Assembly: GCF_900166595.1 (NCBI RefSeq)
Contig: NZ_LT745763.1
Span: 1,125,760-1,189,759 of the forward strand
DNA: 64,000 nucleotides
Direction: 5' to 3'
Source: Virgibacillus dokdonensis
GTDB lineage: Bacteria; Bacillota; Bacilli; Bacillales; Amphibacillaceae
Position 1 is the first letter of the stretch; each line of letters opens with the position of its first letter. The notes below the pieces were generated by a model that saw nothing but the letters and a program-made list of their open reading frames with translations, did not search any database and was not told the origin of the DNA. Of this stretch, positions 16,849 through 25,576 are shown piece by piece. Made by a program: the position numbers and the translations under genes.

Positions 16849-18516
16849 ATGAGAAGAATTTGGTGGAAAGAAGCAACTGCTTATCAAGTTTATCCACGTA
16901 GCTTTATGGATTCAAATGGGGATGGCATTGGCGATATACCCGGTGTCATTCAAAGGCTCGATTATTTAAAGGATTTGGGAATTGATGTCATTTGGCTAAG
17001 CCCCGTTTATCAATCACCCAATGATGATAATGGGTATGATATTAGTGATTATCAAGCAATCATGCCTGAGTTTGGAACGATGGAAGATTTTGATCAATTA
17101 GTAGCTGAAGTTCATCAGCGTGGAATGAAATTGATTATGGACTTAGTAATTAACCATACATCTGATGAGCATCCGTGGTTTATTGAATCAAAATCATCAA
17201 CAGATAATCCATACCGAGATTATTATATTTGGCATGCAGGAAAAAATGGGAAAGAGCCAAATAATTGGGCTTCTATTTTTGGTGGATCTGCATGGGAATA
17301 TGATAAACAAACAAAAGCCTATTATTTACATGTTTTTTCAAAAAAGCAACCTGATTTAAATTGGGAAAATCCTACTGTACGTAAAAGTTTATATAATATG
17401 GTGAACTGGTGGTTAGATAAAGGCATTGATGGCTTTCGTGTAGATGCTATTTCACATATTAAAAAAGCGCCTGGTTTTCCTGATCTGCCGAATCCAGATA
17501 ATAAAAAGTATGTGCCGTCTTTTGCAGGTCACATGAACCAAGCTGGTATTCATACTTTTTTAGAAGAATTGAAAAAGGAGACCTTTTCCAACTATGATAT
17601 TATGACTGTCGGTGAAGCAAATGGGGTTACCATCGATGATGCTCACTTATGGGTTGGTGAAGAGCAAGGTAAATTTAATATGGTGTTTCAATTTGAACAT
17701 TTGGATTTGTGGGGGAAAAGCGTTACAGGTGGCTTAGATGTGCACGCTTTAAAACAAAAATTGACAAAATGGCAAAAGGGATTAGAGGGAAATGGATGGA
17801 ATGCTTTATTTTTAGAAAATCACGATCAACCTCGCTCTGTATCGACGTGGGGTGATGATGAAGTTTACTGGGAAGAATCTGCCAAATGTCTTGCCACACT
17901 TTACTTTTTAATGCAGGGGACGCCTTTTATATACCAAGGTCAAGAAATTGGTATGACAAATGTTCAATTTGATTCTATTGACGATTATAATGATGTATCT
18001 ATTAAAAATATGTATGCGGAAGAACTGGAAAATGGAAAAAGTCATGAGGAAATCATGGGAATTATTTGGAAAAATGGTCGTGATAACTCGAGAACCCCAA
18101 TGCAATGGAATAATCAAGCCAACGCTGGTTTTACAACGGGGACGCCGTGGTTGAAGATAAATCCAAATTATAAACAAATTAATGTGGAACAGCAACAAAC
18201 AGACGGTAACTCCATCTACCATTATTATCGTAACATGGTTCAGATAAGAAAAGAAAACGATGTATTCATCTATGGACGTTATGAGCTTATTTTGGAAGAT
18301 CATGACCAAATCTATGCATATACGAGAACGTTGGATAATCAACAAATGCTTGTATTAACAAATCTATTTGCTGAGAAAACTACCTTTAAATTACCAAAAA
18401 CGATTACATCTAAAGAAAGGAAACTGCTTTTATCTAATTATAAAGTTGACGCGTCTGGATCGTTGGAACAGATAACTTTAAAACCGTATGAAGCTAGAGT
18501 GTATGAATTAATTTGA
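16849..18516 (+). CDS. malL: GH13 alpha-glucosidase (probable alpha-1,4-specific)
   Basis: A 555-residue GH13 subfamily 31 enzyme. Catalytic nucleophile D199 (GFRVDAI), acid/base E256 (TVGEAN) and D326 (LENHDQPR); GDGIGDI near 24-30 is the calcium/loop motif. The residue after the nucleophile is alanine (A200). In this subfamily valine there goes with alpha-1,6 specificity (B. cereus oligo-1,6-glucosidase), while alanine or threonine goes with alpha-1,4, so maltose-type substrates or their phosphorylated forms are likely. AGAAGGAGAAG precedes the ATG. It is the last gene of the PTS operon, followed by a terminator. Confidence 0.92.
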   Translation: MRRIWWKEATAYQVYPRSFMDSNGDGIGDIPGVIQRLDYLKDLGIDVIWLSPVYQSPNDDNGYDISDYQAIMPEFGTMEDFDQLVAEVHQRGMKLIMDLVINHTSDEHPWFIESKSSTDNPYRDYYIWHAGKNGKEPNNWASIFGGSAWEYDKQTKAYYLHVFSKKQPDLNWENPTVRKSLYNMVNWWLDKGIDGFRVDAISHIKKAPGFPDLPNPDNKKYVPSFAGHMNQAGIHTFLEELKKETFSNYDIMTVGEANGVTIDDAHLWVGEEQGKFNMVFQFEHLDLWGKSVTGGLDVHALKQKLTKWQKGLEGNGWNALFLENHDQPRSVSTWGDDEVYWEESAKCLATLYFLMQGTPFIYQGQEIGMTNVQFDSIDDYNDVSIKNMYAEELENGKSHEEIMGIIWKNGRDNSRTPMQWNNQANAGFTTGTPWLKINPNYKQINVEQQQTDGNSIYHYYRNMVQIRKENDVFIYGRYELILEDHDQIYAYTRTLDNQQMLVLTNLFAEKTTFKLPKTITSKERKLLLSNYKVDASGSLEQITLKPYEARVYELI

Positions 18517-18520
18517 GTAC

Positions 18521-18583
18521 GCTAAAAGAAAGTTAAGTGACACCGCACGTAGTTTAGCGGATCGCTTAATTTTCTTTTTTTGT
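18521..18583 (+). terminator. Intrinsic terminator of the alpha-glucoside operon
   Basis: AAAGAAAGTTAAGTG pairs with CGCTTAATTTTCTTT, followed by an unbroken T run. An alternative inner pairing CGCTAAA/TTTAGCG is also possible. Confidence 0.8.
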
Positions 18584-19390
18584 ACTATAAGACAGCGAAG
18601 AGCTTTCGATAAGATGCTGCTTTTTTCAGTTAGGTTCTTGGTTTGAAGAACGTGATAGAAAAGAGCAGGACAGTAAGCAATAGCGTGGTAGTTGTTAGAT
18701 TTTCTAGTACAAATAAACGACAGTTGATACTGTTAGGCTAGCGGAGGAAGAGCACAGAGAAAATGAACAGTCCTTTTCTTCGGGCGACGTTTCGCAGGGT
18801 TAGCTTTGCTTGTACTATGGAGAAACGCAGTGGGAAGCCCCTGCCGGGAAAAAAGCGAACTGCTTTCTTTTGTGGAGGCTGAGCTTGGTTCCTAGTAGTT
18901 GTAGTGTTTTTCCGCAGTTGTCACTATCTACATTACGCTTGTGCTTTTTATAAAACAATTGTTGTATTAACGCCAGTAATAGTGTATATAATAGAGTGAA
19001 AAATATAGAGGTTATAATTAGTTGAGAAAAGCTTGACATATACAAATATTTGACGGCAATTTTCTTCTATTCTATGATTAAATATATTTATGTACCCTTT
19101 ATTCCAATAGAAAATTTACAAAAAGACTATCGCAAAATTTGAAAGAATGCGGGCTGAACAAATCTTATTGGAGATGACAGTACCTACATACCTAGTTTGT
19201 TCACAAGTCTTAGGTATTTTAGGGCTTATACATAACCCAAGCTTTTCTAAGACTACGAACAATTAGTGGGAGATAAAAGAACATCTTTAATAATGGAAGA
19301 TCCACTAATAAAGTATGAGAAAAGAAAGGTTATACATGGAAGGAGCGAGCTGCTATAAATCTGAATAACATTGGAGCAAAAATAAAGCAA
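18584..19390. other. 800-base non-coding stretch with repeat-like, GC-richer segment
   Basis: No credible gene. At 18575-18620 a member of the dispersed repeat described under 20219 begins (TTTTTTGTACTATAAG). A GC-richer block at about 18740-18930 contains purine-rich motifs such as AGCGGAGGAAGAGCACAGAG and a self-complementary GGGAAGCCCC. It resembles the short intergenic repeats common in Bacillaceae, but without comparison this is only an impression. The last 70 bases carry the leader of the XRE-cupin gene. Confidence 0.5.
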
Positions 19391-19915
19391 ATGCGTTTAC
19401 GTGCAAGGAAAACGCAACAACAGGTCGCGGATGAATGTGATATATCCAAAAGTTTACTGTCAAAAATAGAAAACGGACAGACAGCTTCAGCAATTGCTAC
19501 TTTATCTAAAATAAGTGAAGCGTTAAACGTGCCACTATCATGGCTTTTAGATGACCAAGAAGATCGTGATCTGGTATTACTCCCTTCTAGTAAACGGCAA
19601 TTTAAAGTTGGGGACGACAATATGGGGTATTCCTATGAATTGTTGGCGAACCGTTCTCCATTCACAGGCGTTGAACCGACAATTGTATATGTTACGCCGA
19701 GGGATATGAATGTAAGGGAAGAGTCTTATACCCATTCTCAAGATGAATTCATCTATGTATTGGAAGGTGCGATTCATTTGCGTTATGAAGGTAGAAAACA
19801 TTATATGGAACAAGGGGATAGCGCTTATTTTAAAGGGGATAAACCTCATTTATTTATTCCAGTCAATAATGAACCTGCACGTGTACTAACTATTTTTATT
19901 GATAATCAATTGTAA
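19391..19915 (+). CDS. XRE-family HTH regulator with cupin domain (start uncertain)
   Basis: At least 174 residues: an N-terminal XRE helix-turn-helix (TQQQVADECDISKSLLSKIENG) and a C-terminal cupin sensor (SHSQDEFIYVLEGAIHLRY, then DSAYFKGDKPHLFIPV). Such proteins (PuuR/SinR-like with cupin) bind small ligands and often control amino-acid or polyamine use. The ATG at 19391 cuts the expected first helix. The in-frame upstream codons read INLNNIGAKIKQ, the normal beginning of this family, and the only good ribosome site (AAGGAG, 19340-19345) stands 9 bases before an ATA codon at 19355. Translation may therefore start at ATA 19355 or CTG 19361. Confidence 0.85.
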   Translation: MRLRARKTQQQVADECDISKSLLSKIENGQTASAIATLSKISEALNVPLSWLLDDQEDRDLVLLPSSKRQFKVGDDNMGYSYELLANRSPFTGVEPTIVYVTPRDMNVREESYTHSQDEFIYVLEGAIHLRYEGRKHYMEQGDSAYFKGDKPHLFIPVNNEPARVLTIFIDNQL

Positions 19916-20050
19916 ATCCAGTCAAACTTCCATCCGTGGCGTTTTTTTACTATAGGAAGGTTTATAGTTATAAGAAAATTTGCTTTCGCTATAAATATTT
20001 AGCGATAAAACAAGTTGATCTAAACCTTCCACGGATGGTTTGAACTGGAT
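19916..20050. repeat. 135-bp inverted-repeat element
   Basis: Outer arms ATCCAGTCAAACTTCCATCCG (19916-19936) and CGGATGGTTTGAACTGGAT (20032-20050) are complementary apart from small bulges. Inner arms GGAAGGTTTA (19955-19964) and TAAACCTTCC (20021-20030) are perfect, and the centre has a TCGCT/AGCGA hairpin. The element begins at the base after the XRE-cupin stop codon. It could act as a terminator or be a palindromic mobile repeat (MITE-like). Its core shares text with the dispersed repeat at 20219. Confidence 0.7.
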
Positions 20051-20218
20051 ATTTTAGGCAGTAGGATCCGTTTGTACGAAGGTTCTAAGTAGTAAAAAAA
20101 TAGCCGACAAAAGTAGGAAGCTACCACTAGTAGTGAAAGTGTTGTCCTGCATAAAGTGGATGATAACCGGACGAAATGTAAATAAAGCAACGCTCCTATC
20201 AAATTCTCCGACGCCCCC

Positions 20219-20290
20219 GTTTTTTACACGATAGGAAAGTAAAACGAAGACCATAAAAATTTGTCGATATGCCGCCGATTTTTTCCATAG
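20219..20290. repeat. Member of a dispersed intergenic repeat family
   Basis: TTTTTTACACGATAGGAAAG followed by TAAAACGAAGACCATAAAAA and TTGTCGATATGCCG. Related stretches share a head near TTACTATAGGAAAGTATAAG and a following TTTCGCCATAA-like hairpin: 18575-18620, 19941-20010, 22909-22976 (reverse), 32785-32873, 44790-44860 and 58231-58338. All are intergenic. The family is inferred by eye; copies are divergent. Confidence 0.5.
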
Positions 20291-20292
20291 AA

Positions 20293-20841
20293 CTAATCAT
20301 TTGTCGAAATGCATAAAAATTTAATGGGTTTATCTGTCTTATTAAACCAATAATGTGGTTTAGAAGAGTCAAGAAATACACAATCATATGGGTGTAAAAC
20401 ATTCACATAATTATCTACTTCAATAGTTAAGGTGCCTTCTAGGACAAACAAAAATTCCTGTCCCTTATGAGAAAAGTTGTTACCACGATTTGCACCAGGG
20501 TCGAGAATAATTAAATTTGGAATAAACGCGGGATCTTTCATGTCTCCTGATAAATTCTTATAAATAAATCTATTTTCCGTCAAGTTTGCTGTGTCTACAG
20601 TATTTCTAGTAATTGTAGAACGCGAGTCATCATCCTCTTCCGAGAAAAAATAGCTCGGATTTACATCAAGTGATTCTGAAATTTTTTTAAGTGACTCTAA
20701 AGTAGCAGAGGTTTTTCCGTGCTCTAATTGTGATAAGAAGCTAATCGATAGCCCTGTTTCCTCAGAGATGTTTTTTAACGTTAATTTTTTTCTCTTTCGC
20801 AGCTTGTTTACTCTTTTTCCTATATGTGTTGTCTGTCTCAT
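20293..20841 (-). CDS. XRE-family HTH regulator with cupin domain
   Basis: A 182-residue protein with an XRE helix-turn-helix at about 10-65 (LTLKNISEETGLSISFLSQLEHG) and a C-terminal cupin (SHKGQEFLFVLEGTLTIEV, then DSSKPHYWF). Strong GGAGGAGGG ribosome site before ATG 20841. It is divergent to the P5C dehydrogenase gene and is its most likely local regulator. A palindrome TATACC-N7-GGTATA (20908-20926) in the divergent region is a candidate binding site. The second XRE-cupin gene nearby has the same layout but different sequence. Confidence 0.9.
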   Translation of the reverse strand: MRQTTHIGKRVNKLRKRKKLTLKNISEETGLSISFLSQLEHGKTSATLESLKKISESLDVNPSYFFSEEDDDSRSTITRNTVDTANLTENRFIYKNLSGDMKDPAFIPNLIILDPGANRGNNFSHKGQEFLFVLEGTLTIEVDNYVNVLHPYDCVFLDSSKPHYWFNKTDKPIKFLCISTND

Positions 20842-21208
20842 CGTTTGCCCTCCTCCACACCATTTCTTATAAGATATATCTTTTAATTTAGAGAATAAAA
20901 GCGTTTTTATACCAATGAAAGGTATATATAAACACTTTATTTATAAAAATGAGCGTTCTTACCTAAGAATCAGTTGACGAAAAAGATGAAACTATCTTAT
21001 AATTTAGTTAACCATAATTTAAGTAATACTTAAATAGTTTCGCGTTAAATTGTGTGAAAATTACTATCGTTTGCAATTTAGTATGTGTTCAAATGCAGTT
21101 TTGCTGAAGGGGGATGCGGCGCTTTAATAGTTAAATTATGGTTGAACAAATTGCAATATTTGAAAACGCTTCCTGTAGAGTGGCGAAAATATTGAAGGAG
21201 GTTTTTGT
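20842..21208 (+). promoter_or_regulatory. Divergent control region: rocA promoter, palindromes and cre
   Basis: Sigma-A promoter TTGACG (20974-20979), 18-bp spacer, TATAAT (20998-21003). Just downstream is the perfect palindrome ATTTAAGT-AAT-ACTTAAAT (21017-21035). The segment GTTAACCATAATTTAA (21007-21022) is matched in inverse orientation by TTAAATTATGGTTGAAC (21131-21147), enclosing about 110 bases of leader. TTGAAAACGCTTCCT (21160-21174) is a perfect cre box. TATACC-N7-GGTATA lies at 20908-20926. GAAGGAGG precedes ATG 21209. Confidence 0.75.
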
Positions 21209-22756
21209 ATGGTAGTAGCTTACAAACATGAACCATTTACAGATTTTACAGTTGAAGAAAATAGGCAGGAAATGGTAAAAGCCTTGGAAAAAGTTGAAAA
21301 AGATCTTGGAAAAGAATATCCGTTAATTATTGGTGGAGAGAGAATTACGACAGAAGAAAAAATTATCTCTGTAAACCCTGCAAATAAAGATGAAGTTGTT
21401 GGTTATGTTTCCAAAGCAAATCAAGCGTTAGCAGAAAAAGCAATGCAAACAGCAGATGAAACATTTGCATCGTGGCGTAAATCAGATCCAAAGTTTCGCT
21501 CTGATTTGTTATTTCGTGCAGCTGCCATTATTCGTCGCAGAAAGCACGAATTTACTGCACACTTAGTGAAAGAAGGTGGCAAACCTTGGAAGGAAGCAGA
21601 TGCTGATACCGCGGAAGCGATTGACTTTTTGGAATACTATGGAAGGCAAATGCTTACATTAAAAGACGGCATTAAAATAAATAGTCGTCCTATTGAACAT
21701 AATCAATTTCACTACATCCCACTCGGTGTTGGTGTTGTTATCTCACCTTGGAACTTCTTATTTGCCATTATGGCAGGTACAACTGCTGCTGCTATGGTAA
21801 CTGGGAATACAGTGTTGCTAAAGCCAGCTAGTGCTACACCTGTAATCGCTTATAAATTTATGGAAGTGCTCGAAGAAGCGGGTCTTCCAGCTGGTGTCAT
21901 CAATTTTATTCCTGGGTCAGGCAAAGACGTTGGGGATTATTTAGTGGATCATCCGCGAACACGTTTTGTAAGCTTTACAGGCTCTCGTGAAGTTGGGACC
22001 CGTATTTTTGAACGAGCTGCTGTTGTACATGAAGGTCAAAAGTGGCTGAAGCGAACAATTATTGAAATGGGTGGAAAAGATACCATCGTCGTCGATCGTG
22101 AAGCTGATTTAGAATTGGCTGCCCAGTCCATTGTTCAATCTGCTTTTGGTTTCTCTGGACAAAAATGTTCTGCTTGTTCTCGTGCTGTTATTCATGAGGA
22201 CGTGTATGAAGAAGTGAAAACCCGTGTTGTAGAGTTAACAGAGGCGTTAACGGTAGGTGACCCAGTAGACTATACAAATTATATGGGGCCGGTTATTGAC
22301 CAAGCCGCATATGATAAAATAATGGGGTATATTGATATTGGTAAGCAGGAAGGAGAGCTTATCGCAGGTGGTGAAGGTGATGATAGCAAAGGTTGGTTTA
22401 TAAAGCCAACTGTATTCGCCGATGTAGATTCGAAAGGTCGGATTATGCAAGAAGAGATATTCGGTCCTGTTGTCGGTCTTACGAAAGCTAAAGATTTTAC
22501 GGAAGCAATTGAAATTGCAAATAATACCGAGTATGGTCTGACTGGTGCTGTTATTACAAACAATCGTGCTCATCTTGAACAAGCGAGAGAGGATTTTCAT
22601 GTTGGAAACCTTTACTTTAATCGCGGCTGCACAGCAGCAATTGTAGGTTATCAACCATTCGGTGGATTTAATATGTCTGGAACGGATTCCAAAGCAGGAG
22701 GGCCGGACTACTTGATACACCACATGCAAGGTAAAACAACTTCAGAAATGTTTTAA
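21209..22756 (+). CDS. rocA: 1-pyrroline-5-carboxylate dehydrogenase
   Basis: A 515-residue aldehyde dehydrogenase of the P5CDH type. Catalytic cysteine C320 ([14 protein letters not shown]), general-base glutamate E286 (IIEMGGKD), and the P5CDH-type N-terminus ([14 protein letters not shown]) and end. It oxidises P5C/glutamate semialdehyde to glutamate, the second step of proline and the last step of arginine/ornithine use. The cre box and leader palindromes upstream suggest CcpA repression and regulation by the divergent XRE-cupin protein. A hairpin separates it from proline dehydrogenase. Confidence 0.95.
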   Translation: MVVAYKHEPFTDFTVEENRQEMVKALEKVEKDLGKEYPLIIGGERITTEEKIISVNPANKDEVVGYVSKANQALAEKAMQTADETFASWRKSDPKFRSDLLFRAAAIIRRRKHEFTAHLVKEGGKPWKEADADTAEAIDFLEYYGRQMLTLKDGIKINSRPIEHNQFHYIPLGVGVVISPWNFLFAIMAGTTAAAMVTGNTVLLKPASATPVIAYKFMEVLEEAGLPAGVINFIPGSGKDVGDYLVDHPRTRFVSFTGSREVGTRIFERAAVVHEGQKWLKRTIIEMGGKDTIVVDREADLELAAQSIVQSAFGFSGQKCSACSRAVIHEDVYEEVKTRVVELTEALTVGDPVDYTNYMGPVIDQAAYDKIMGYIDIGKQEGELIAGGEGDDSKGWFIKPTVFADVDSKGRIMQEEIFGPVVGLTKAKDFTEAIEIANNTEYGLTGAVITNNRAHLEQAREDFHVGNLYFNRGCTAAIVGYQPFGGFNMSGTDSKAGGPDYLIHHMQGKTTSEMF

Positions 22757-22800
22757 TTACTTAAAGTAAATAGGGCATTCTTGCCAAATTGAATAGTCAC

Positions 22801-22840
22801 ATCTCCCTCTGTTTGTGCATAACGACAGAGGGAGATAGTT
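22801..22840 (+). terminator. Terminator-like hairpin after rocA
   Basis: Perfect 11-bp stem ATCTCCCTCTG / CAGAGGGAGAT with a 14-base loop, followed by AGTTTAATT. The T run is short, so termination may be partial. Confidence 0.6.
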
Positions 22841-23029
22841 TAATTACAATATAATAAGGCAATTGACGCTATCTCGTTATTAGAAAAACTTGGTTTATCT
22901 CCAGTCTCTCTATGGCGAAAAATGCTGCCGTTTTTCTTATACGATAAAGCCTAAAATTTTATACTTCCCTATAGTACAAAATAAAATGATAGCAACCAAA
23001 GCTTAGAGATAGCCGGGAGGGGAAAGTTC

Positions 23030-23947
23030 ATGGAACAAATAATGCGAAATTTCTTTTTGTTTCTATCTAATAATAAAACTTTAACAAAAGTAGCAAAAAA
23101 ATATGGCTTTCGTTTTGGAGCTTCACGTTTTGTCGCAGGGGTAAATATTCAAGAAGCTGCACAAAAAATAAAGGCTTTAAATGAAAAAGGTTTTGTTGTC
23201 ACTGTAGACCACCTAGGGGAGTTTATAGATAGTGAATCAGAGGCTAAACAGTCTGCGGAGGAATGTGTCAAAGCAATTGAAGCAATTGCTAAAGAAGGCT
23301 TACAATCCGAATTATCTTTAAAGCTTACTTCACTTGGGTTAGATATATCTCATGAGCTTGTGATGGAGAATATGCACAAAATATTACAAGCAGGTAAAGA
23401 AAATGATGTTATTGTTACGATAGATATGGAAGACTATGCACGATTAGAGAAAACGTTACATATTTTTACGAGTCTTAAACAGGAATATGATAATGTAGGA
23501 ACTGTATTGCAAGCCTATTTATACCGAGTAGAAGAAGATTTAGAAGCATTAAATCCATATAACCCATACTTGCGATTAGTAAAGGGGGCATATAAGGAAT
23601 CAGAAAAAGTTGCTTTTCCTAATAAATCAGATGTAGATAAGAATTATAAAAAAGTGATTAAGCAGAACTTGTTAAATGGTAATTACACGGCAGTAGCTAC
23701 TCATGATGATGAGATCATTACTTATACAAAAGAACTGGAACAAACATATCAAATTTCCAAAGAGCAGTTTGAGTTTCAAATGCTTTATGGAATTCGACTT
23801 GAGCTTCAGAAGCAATTACTAAAAGAAGGGTACAAAGTACGTGTATATATGCCTTATGGCTCTGATTGGTTCGGCTATAATATGCGAAGATTAGCTGAAA
23901 GGCCTGCTAATGTGGCTTTCGTAATAAAAGGAATTTTTAAGAAATAA
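23030..23947 (+). CDS. putB: Proline dehydrogenase
   Basis: A 305-residue monofunctional FAD proline dehydrogenase (Bacillus PutB/FadM type). Seen: the beta/alpha-barrel motifs LKLTSLGLDI, VTIDMEDYA, QAYLYR, LRLVKGAYKE, ATHDD, FEFQMLYGIR and YMPYGSDWFGYNMRRLAERP, the last carrying the conserved substrate-binding RR pair. It oxidises proline to P5C, which rocA converts onward to glutamate. GGGAGGGGA precedes the ATG. It ends 17 bases before the ornithine cyclodeaminase-family gene. Confidence 0.94.
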   Translation: MEQIMRNFFLFLSNNKTLTKVAKKYGFRFGASRFVAGVNIQEAAQKIKALNEKGFVVTVDHLGEFIDSESEAKQSAEECVKAIEAIAKEGLQSELSLKLTSLGLDISHELVMENMHKILQAGKENDVIVTIDMEDYARLEKTLHIFTSLKQEYDNVGTVLQAYLYRVEEDLEALNPYNPYLRLVKGAYKESEKVAFPNKSDVDKNYKKVIKQNLLNGNYTAVATHDDEIITYTKELEQTYQISKEQFEFQMLYGIRLELQKQLLKEGYKVRVYMPYGSDWFGYNMRRLAERPANVAFVIKGIFKK

Positions 23948-23964
23948 GCGGAAAGGAATCCTAT

Positions 23965-24951
23965 ATGCTAATTTTATCGGAAAAAGAAATACGAGAAAAT
24001 TATTTCATGCTTGATGCAATAAAAGATTTGAAGCAAGAGTTGCAAGCAAAAAATAATGCAATGATTAAAAATCCGCATCGGACAGTTATACATCTTCCAA
24101 CGTACAATGGCTCCAATTTATATAGGCCAAGTGCGGATGTATCGTCAGATATTGCTTCTGTTAAAGTAGTAAGTATTTTTCCGGATAATCCAAACCAACA
24201 AAAACCGACTACCCAGGGTGTATTAATGCTGACAAATGCTACCGATGGAGAACATATTTGTTTCATGAATGCATCTTTTTTAACAAGATTACGTACCGGT
24301 GCTTTAAGTGCTATTGCTACAGATAAGTTAGCTCGTGCGAACGCCAAAGTATTGGGAGTGATCGGAACGGGATCGATGGCTTTTGAACAAGTACTTGGTA
24401 TATTAGCTGTTAGGGATATAGAAGAAATTATCTTATATAATCGTACATTAGAAAAAGCTTTCGCATTTAAGGAAAAATTAATCGAATGGGGAGTAAATAA
24501 CTCCATACAAGTAGTACAAACTGTCAAATCTGTCATGAAATCTGCTGATATTGTTAACTGTAGCACGAGATCTAATACACCGGTGTTTGCTGGTGAAGAT
24601 ATTCAGCCAGGCACACATATTAACGGGGTAGGTTCCTTTCTTCCTACAATGAGAGAGGTAGATGTAAAAACAATTAAAAGAGCTGATCAAATCGTAGTAG
24701 ACGATTTGGATAGTGCAAAAGAAGAAGCGGGAGAACTGATTTATGCTGCTAGTCAAAGTAATTGGGATTTTTCCAAGGTGTTTGCGGAATTAAATGAACT
24801 GATTCGACAGGAGCATATTATTCGCCCATCTGATGAGGCAATCACTTTTTTTAAATCCGTTGGTACGGCTTACTTTGACTTAGCTGTAGCAAGGGGTATT
24901 TATGCGAAAGCTCTTTCGATTGGCTTTGGAAAAACAGTTGATTTTGCTTGA
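23965..24951 (+). CDS. Ornithine cyclodeaminase/mu-crystallin family protein
   Basis: A 328-residue Rossmann protein of the OCD family: substrate-binding FLTRLRTGALSAIATDKL near 108-125, NAD-binding VLGVIGTGSMA near 137-147, then CSTRSNTP and GSFLPTMREVD. Family members form proline from ornithine or reduce cyclic imines (Delta1-pyrroline/piperideine-2-carboxylate). Next to proline dehydrogenase and P5C dehydrogenase, conversion of ornithine or a proline analogue into proline for degradation is the natural reading. Ribosome site AAAGGAA is moderate. Confidence 0.88.
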   Translation: MLILSEKEIRENYFMLDAIKDLKQELQAKNNAMIKNPHRTVIHLPTYNGSNLYRPSADVSSDIASVKVVSIFPDNPNQQKPTTQGVLMLTNATDGEHICFMNASFLTRLRTGALSAIATDKLARANAKVLGVIGTGSMAFEQVLGILAVRDIEEIILYNRTLEKAFAFKEKLIEWGVNNSIQVVQTVKSVMKSADIVNCSTRSNTPVFAGEDIQPGTHINGVGSFLPTMREVDVKTIKRADQIVVDDLDSAKEEAGELIYAASQSNWDFSKVFAELNELIRQEHIIRPSDEAITFFKSVGTAYFDLAVARGIYAKALSIGFGKTVDFA

Positions 24952-25113
24952 ATCGTACGTTGAAAAGAAGTGGAGTTCGCTTTTTTTTTCGGAAAGTAAC
25001 TTTTAATAACATTAAAAACAAACATCATAATTAGTCATGATATCATGTGATAATCAAACGGTATTAGCAAGCGATGCCATTTCCCCTTATACTAAAAACA
25101 GGGAGGGGATAAG

Positions 25114-25482
25114 ATGGTATTTTATTATGAAAAATTGGATCATGTTCAATTAACAGCACCAAAAGATGAGGAACAAACAGCAAAGGCATTTTACGTCCAT
25201 ATCCTGGGATTTAAAGAAATTAATAAACCAAAGACATTACAAAAAAATGGCGGGATTTGGCTACAATCAGGTGATGTTCATATACATATTGGTGTGGAAG
25301 AACCGTTTATGCCAGCGAAAAAAGCACATCCTGCTATTTACGTAAAACATTTAGAAAAGTTAAAACGATATTTACAAGAGCACGATGTAGCTTATTTGGA
25401 AGACGAGCGATTGCCAAATTATAAACGTTTCTACGTTAGCGATCCATTTGGAAATCGGCTAGAGTTTTTGGAGAAAAGTTAG
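25114..25482 (+). CDS. VOC family (glyoxalase-like) protein
   Basis: A 122-residue vicinal-oxygen-chelate protein with two beta-alpha-beta-beta-beta modules: YEKLDHVQLTAPKDEE with the first metal-ligand-type histidine, WLQSGDVHIHIGVEE, and YVSDPFGNRLEFLE at the end. Members include glyoxalases, dioxygenases and fosfomycin-type resistance proteins; substrate unknown. GGGAGGGGA precedes the ATG. It appears monocistronic. Confidence 0.85.
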   Translation: MVFYYEKLDHVQLTAPKDEEQTAKAFYVHILGFKEINKPKTLQKNGGIWLQSGDVHIHIGVEEPFMPAKKAHPAIYVKHLEKLKRYLQEHDVAYLEDERLPNYKRFYVSDPFGNRLEFLEKS

Positions 25483-25527
25483 AAAAATATCAGAAAAATA
25501 GTAATGTTAGTTTTATTTATTTGCGGG

Positions 25528-25555
25528 TTGTTTATTTACGGTGACGTGCTATACT
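25528..25555 (+). promoter_or_regulatory. Promoter of the xpt-pbuX transcript
   Basis: TTGTTT (25528-25533), 16-bp spacer, TATACT (25550-25555), positioned just before the purine riboswitch. Confidence 0.65.
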
Positions 25556-25576
25556 GATTACATTCAAATAAATACG

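Noticed and set aside
18815..19045. 76-residue minus-strand frame in the 18.6-19.3 kb gap
   Set aside because: Composition and lack of start signals indicate chance.
21160..21200. Possible third sigma-54 promoter before rocA (GTGGCGAAAATATTGA)
   Set aside because: The -12 GC dinucleotide is absent; a good sigma-A promoter lies upstream.
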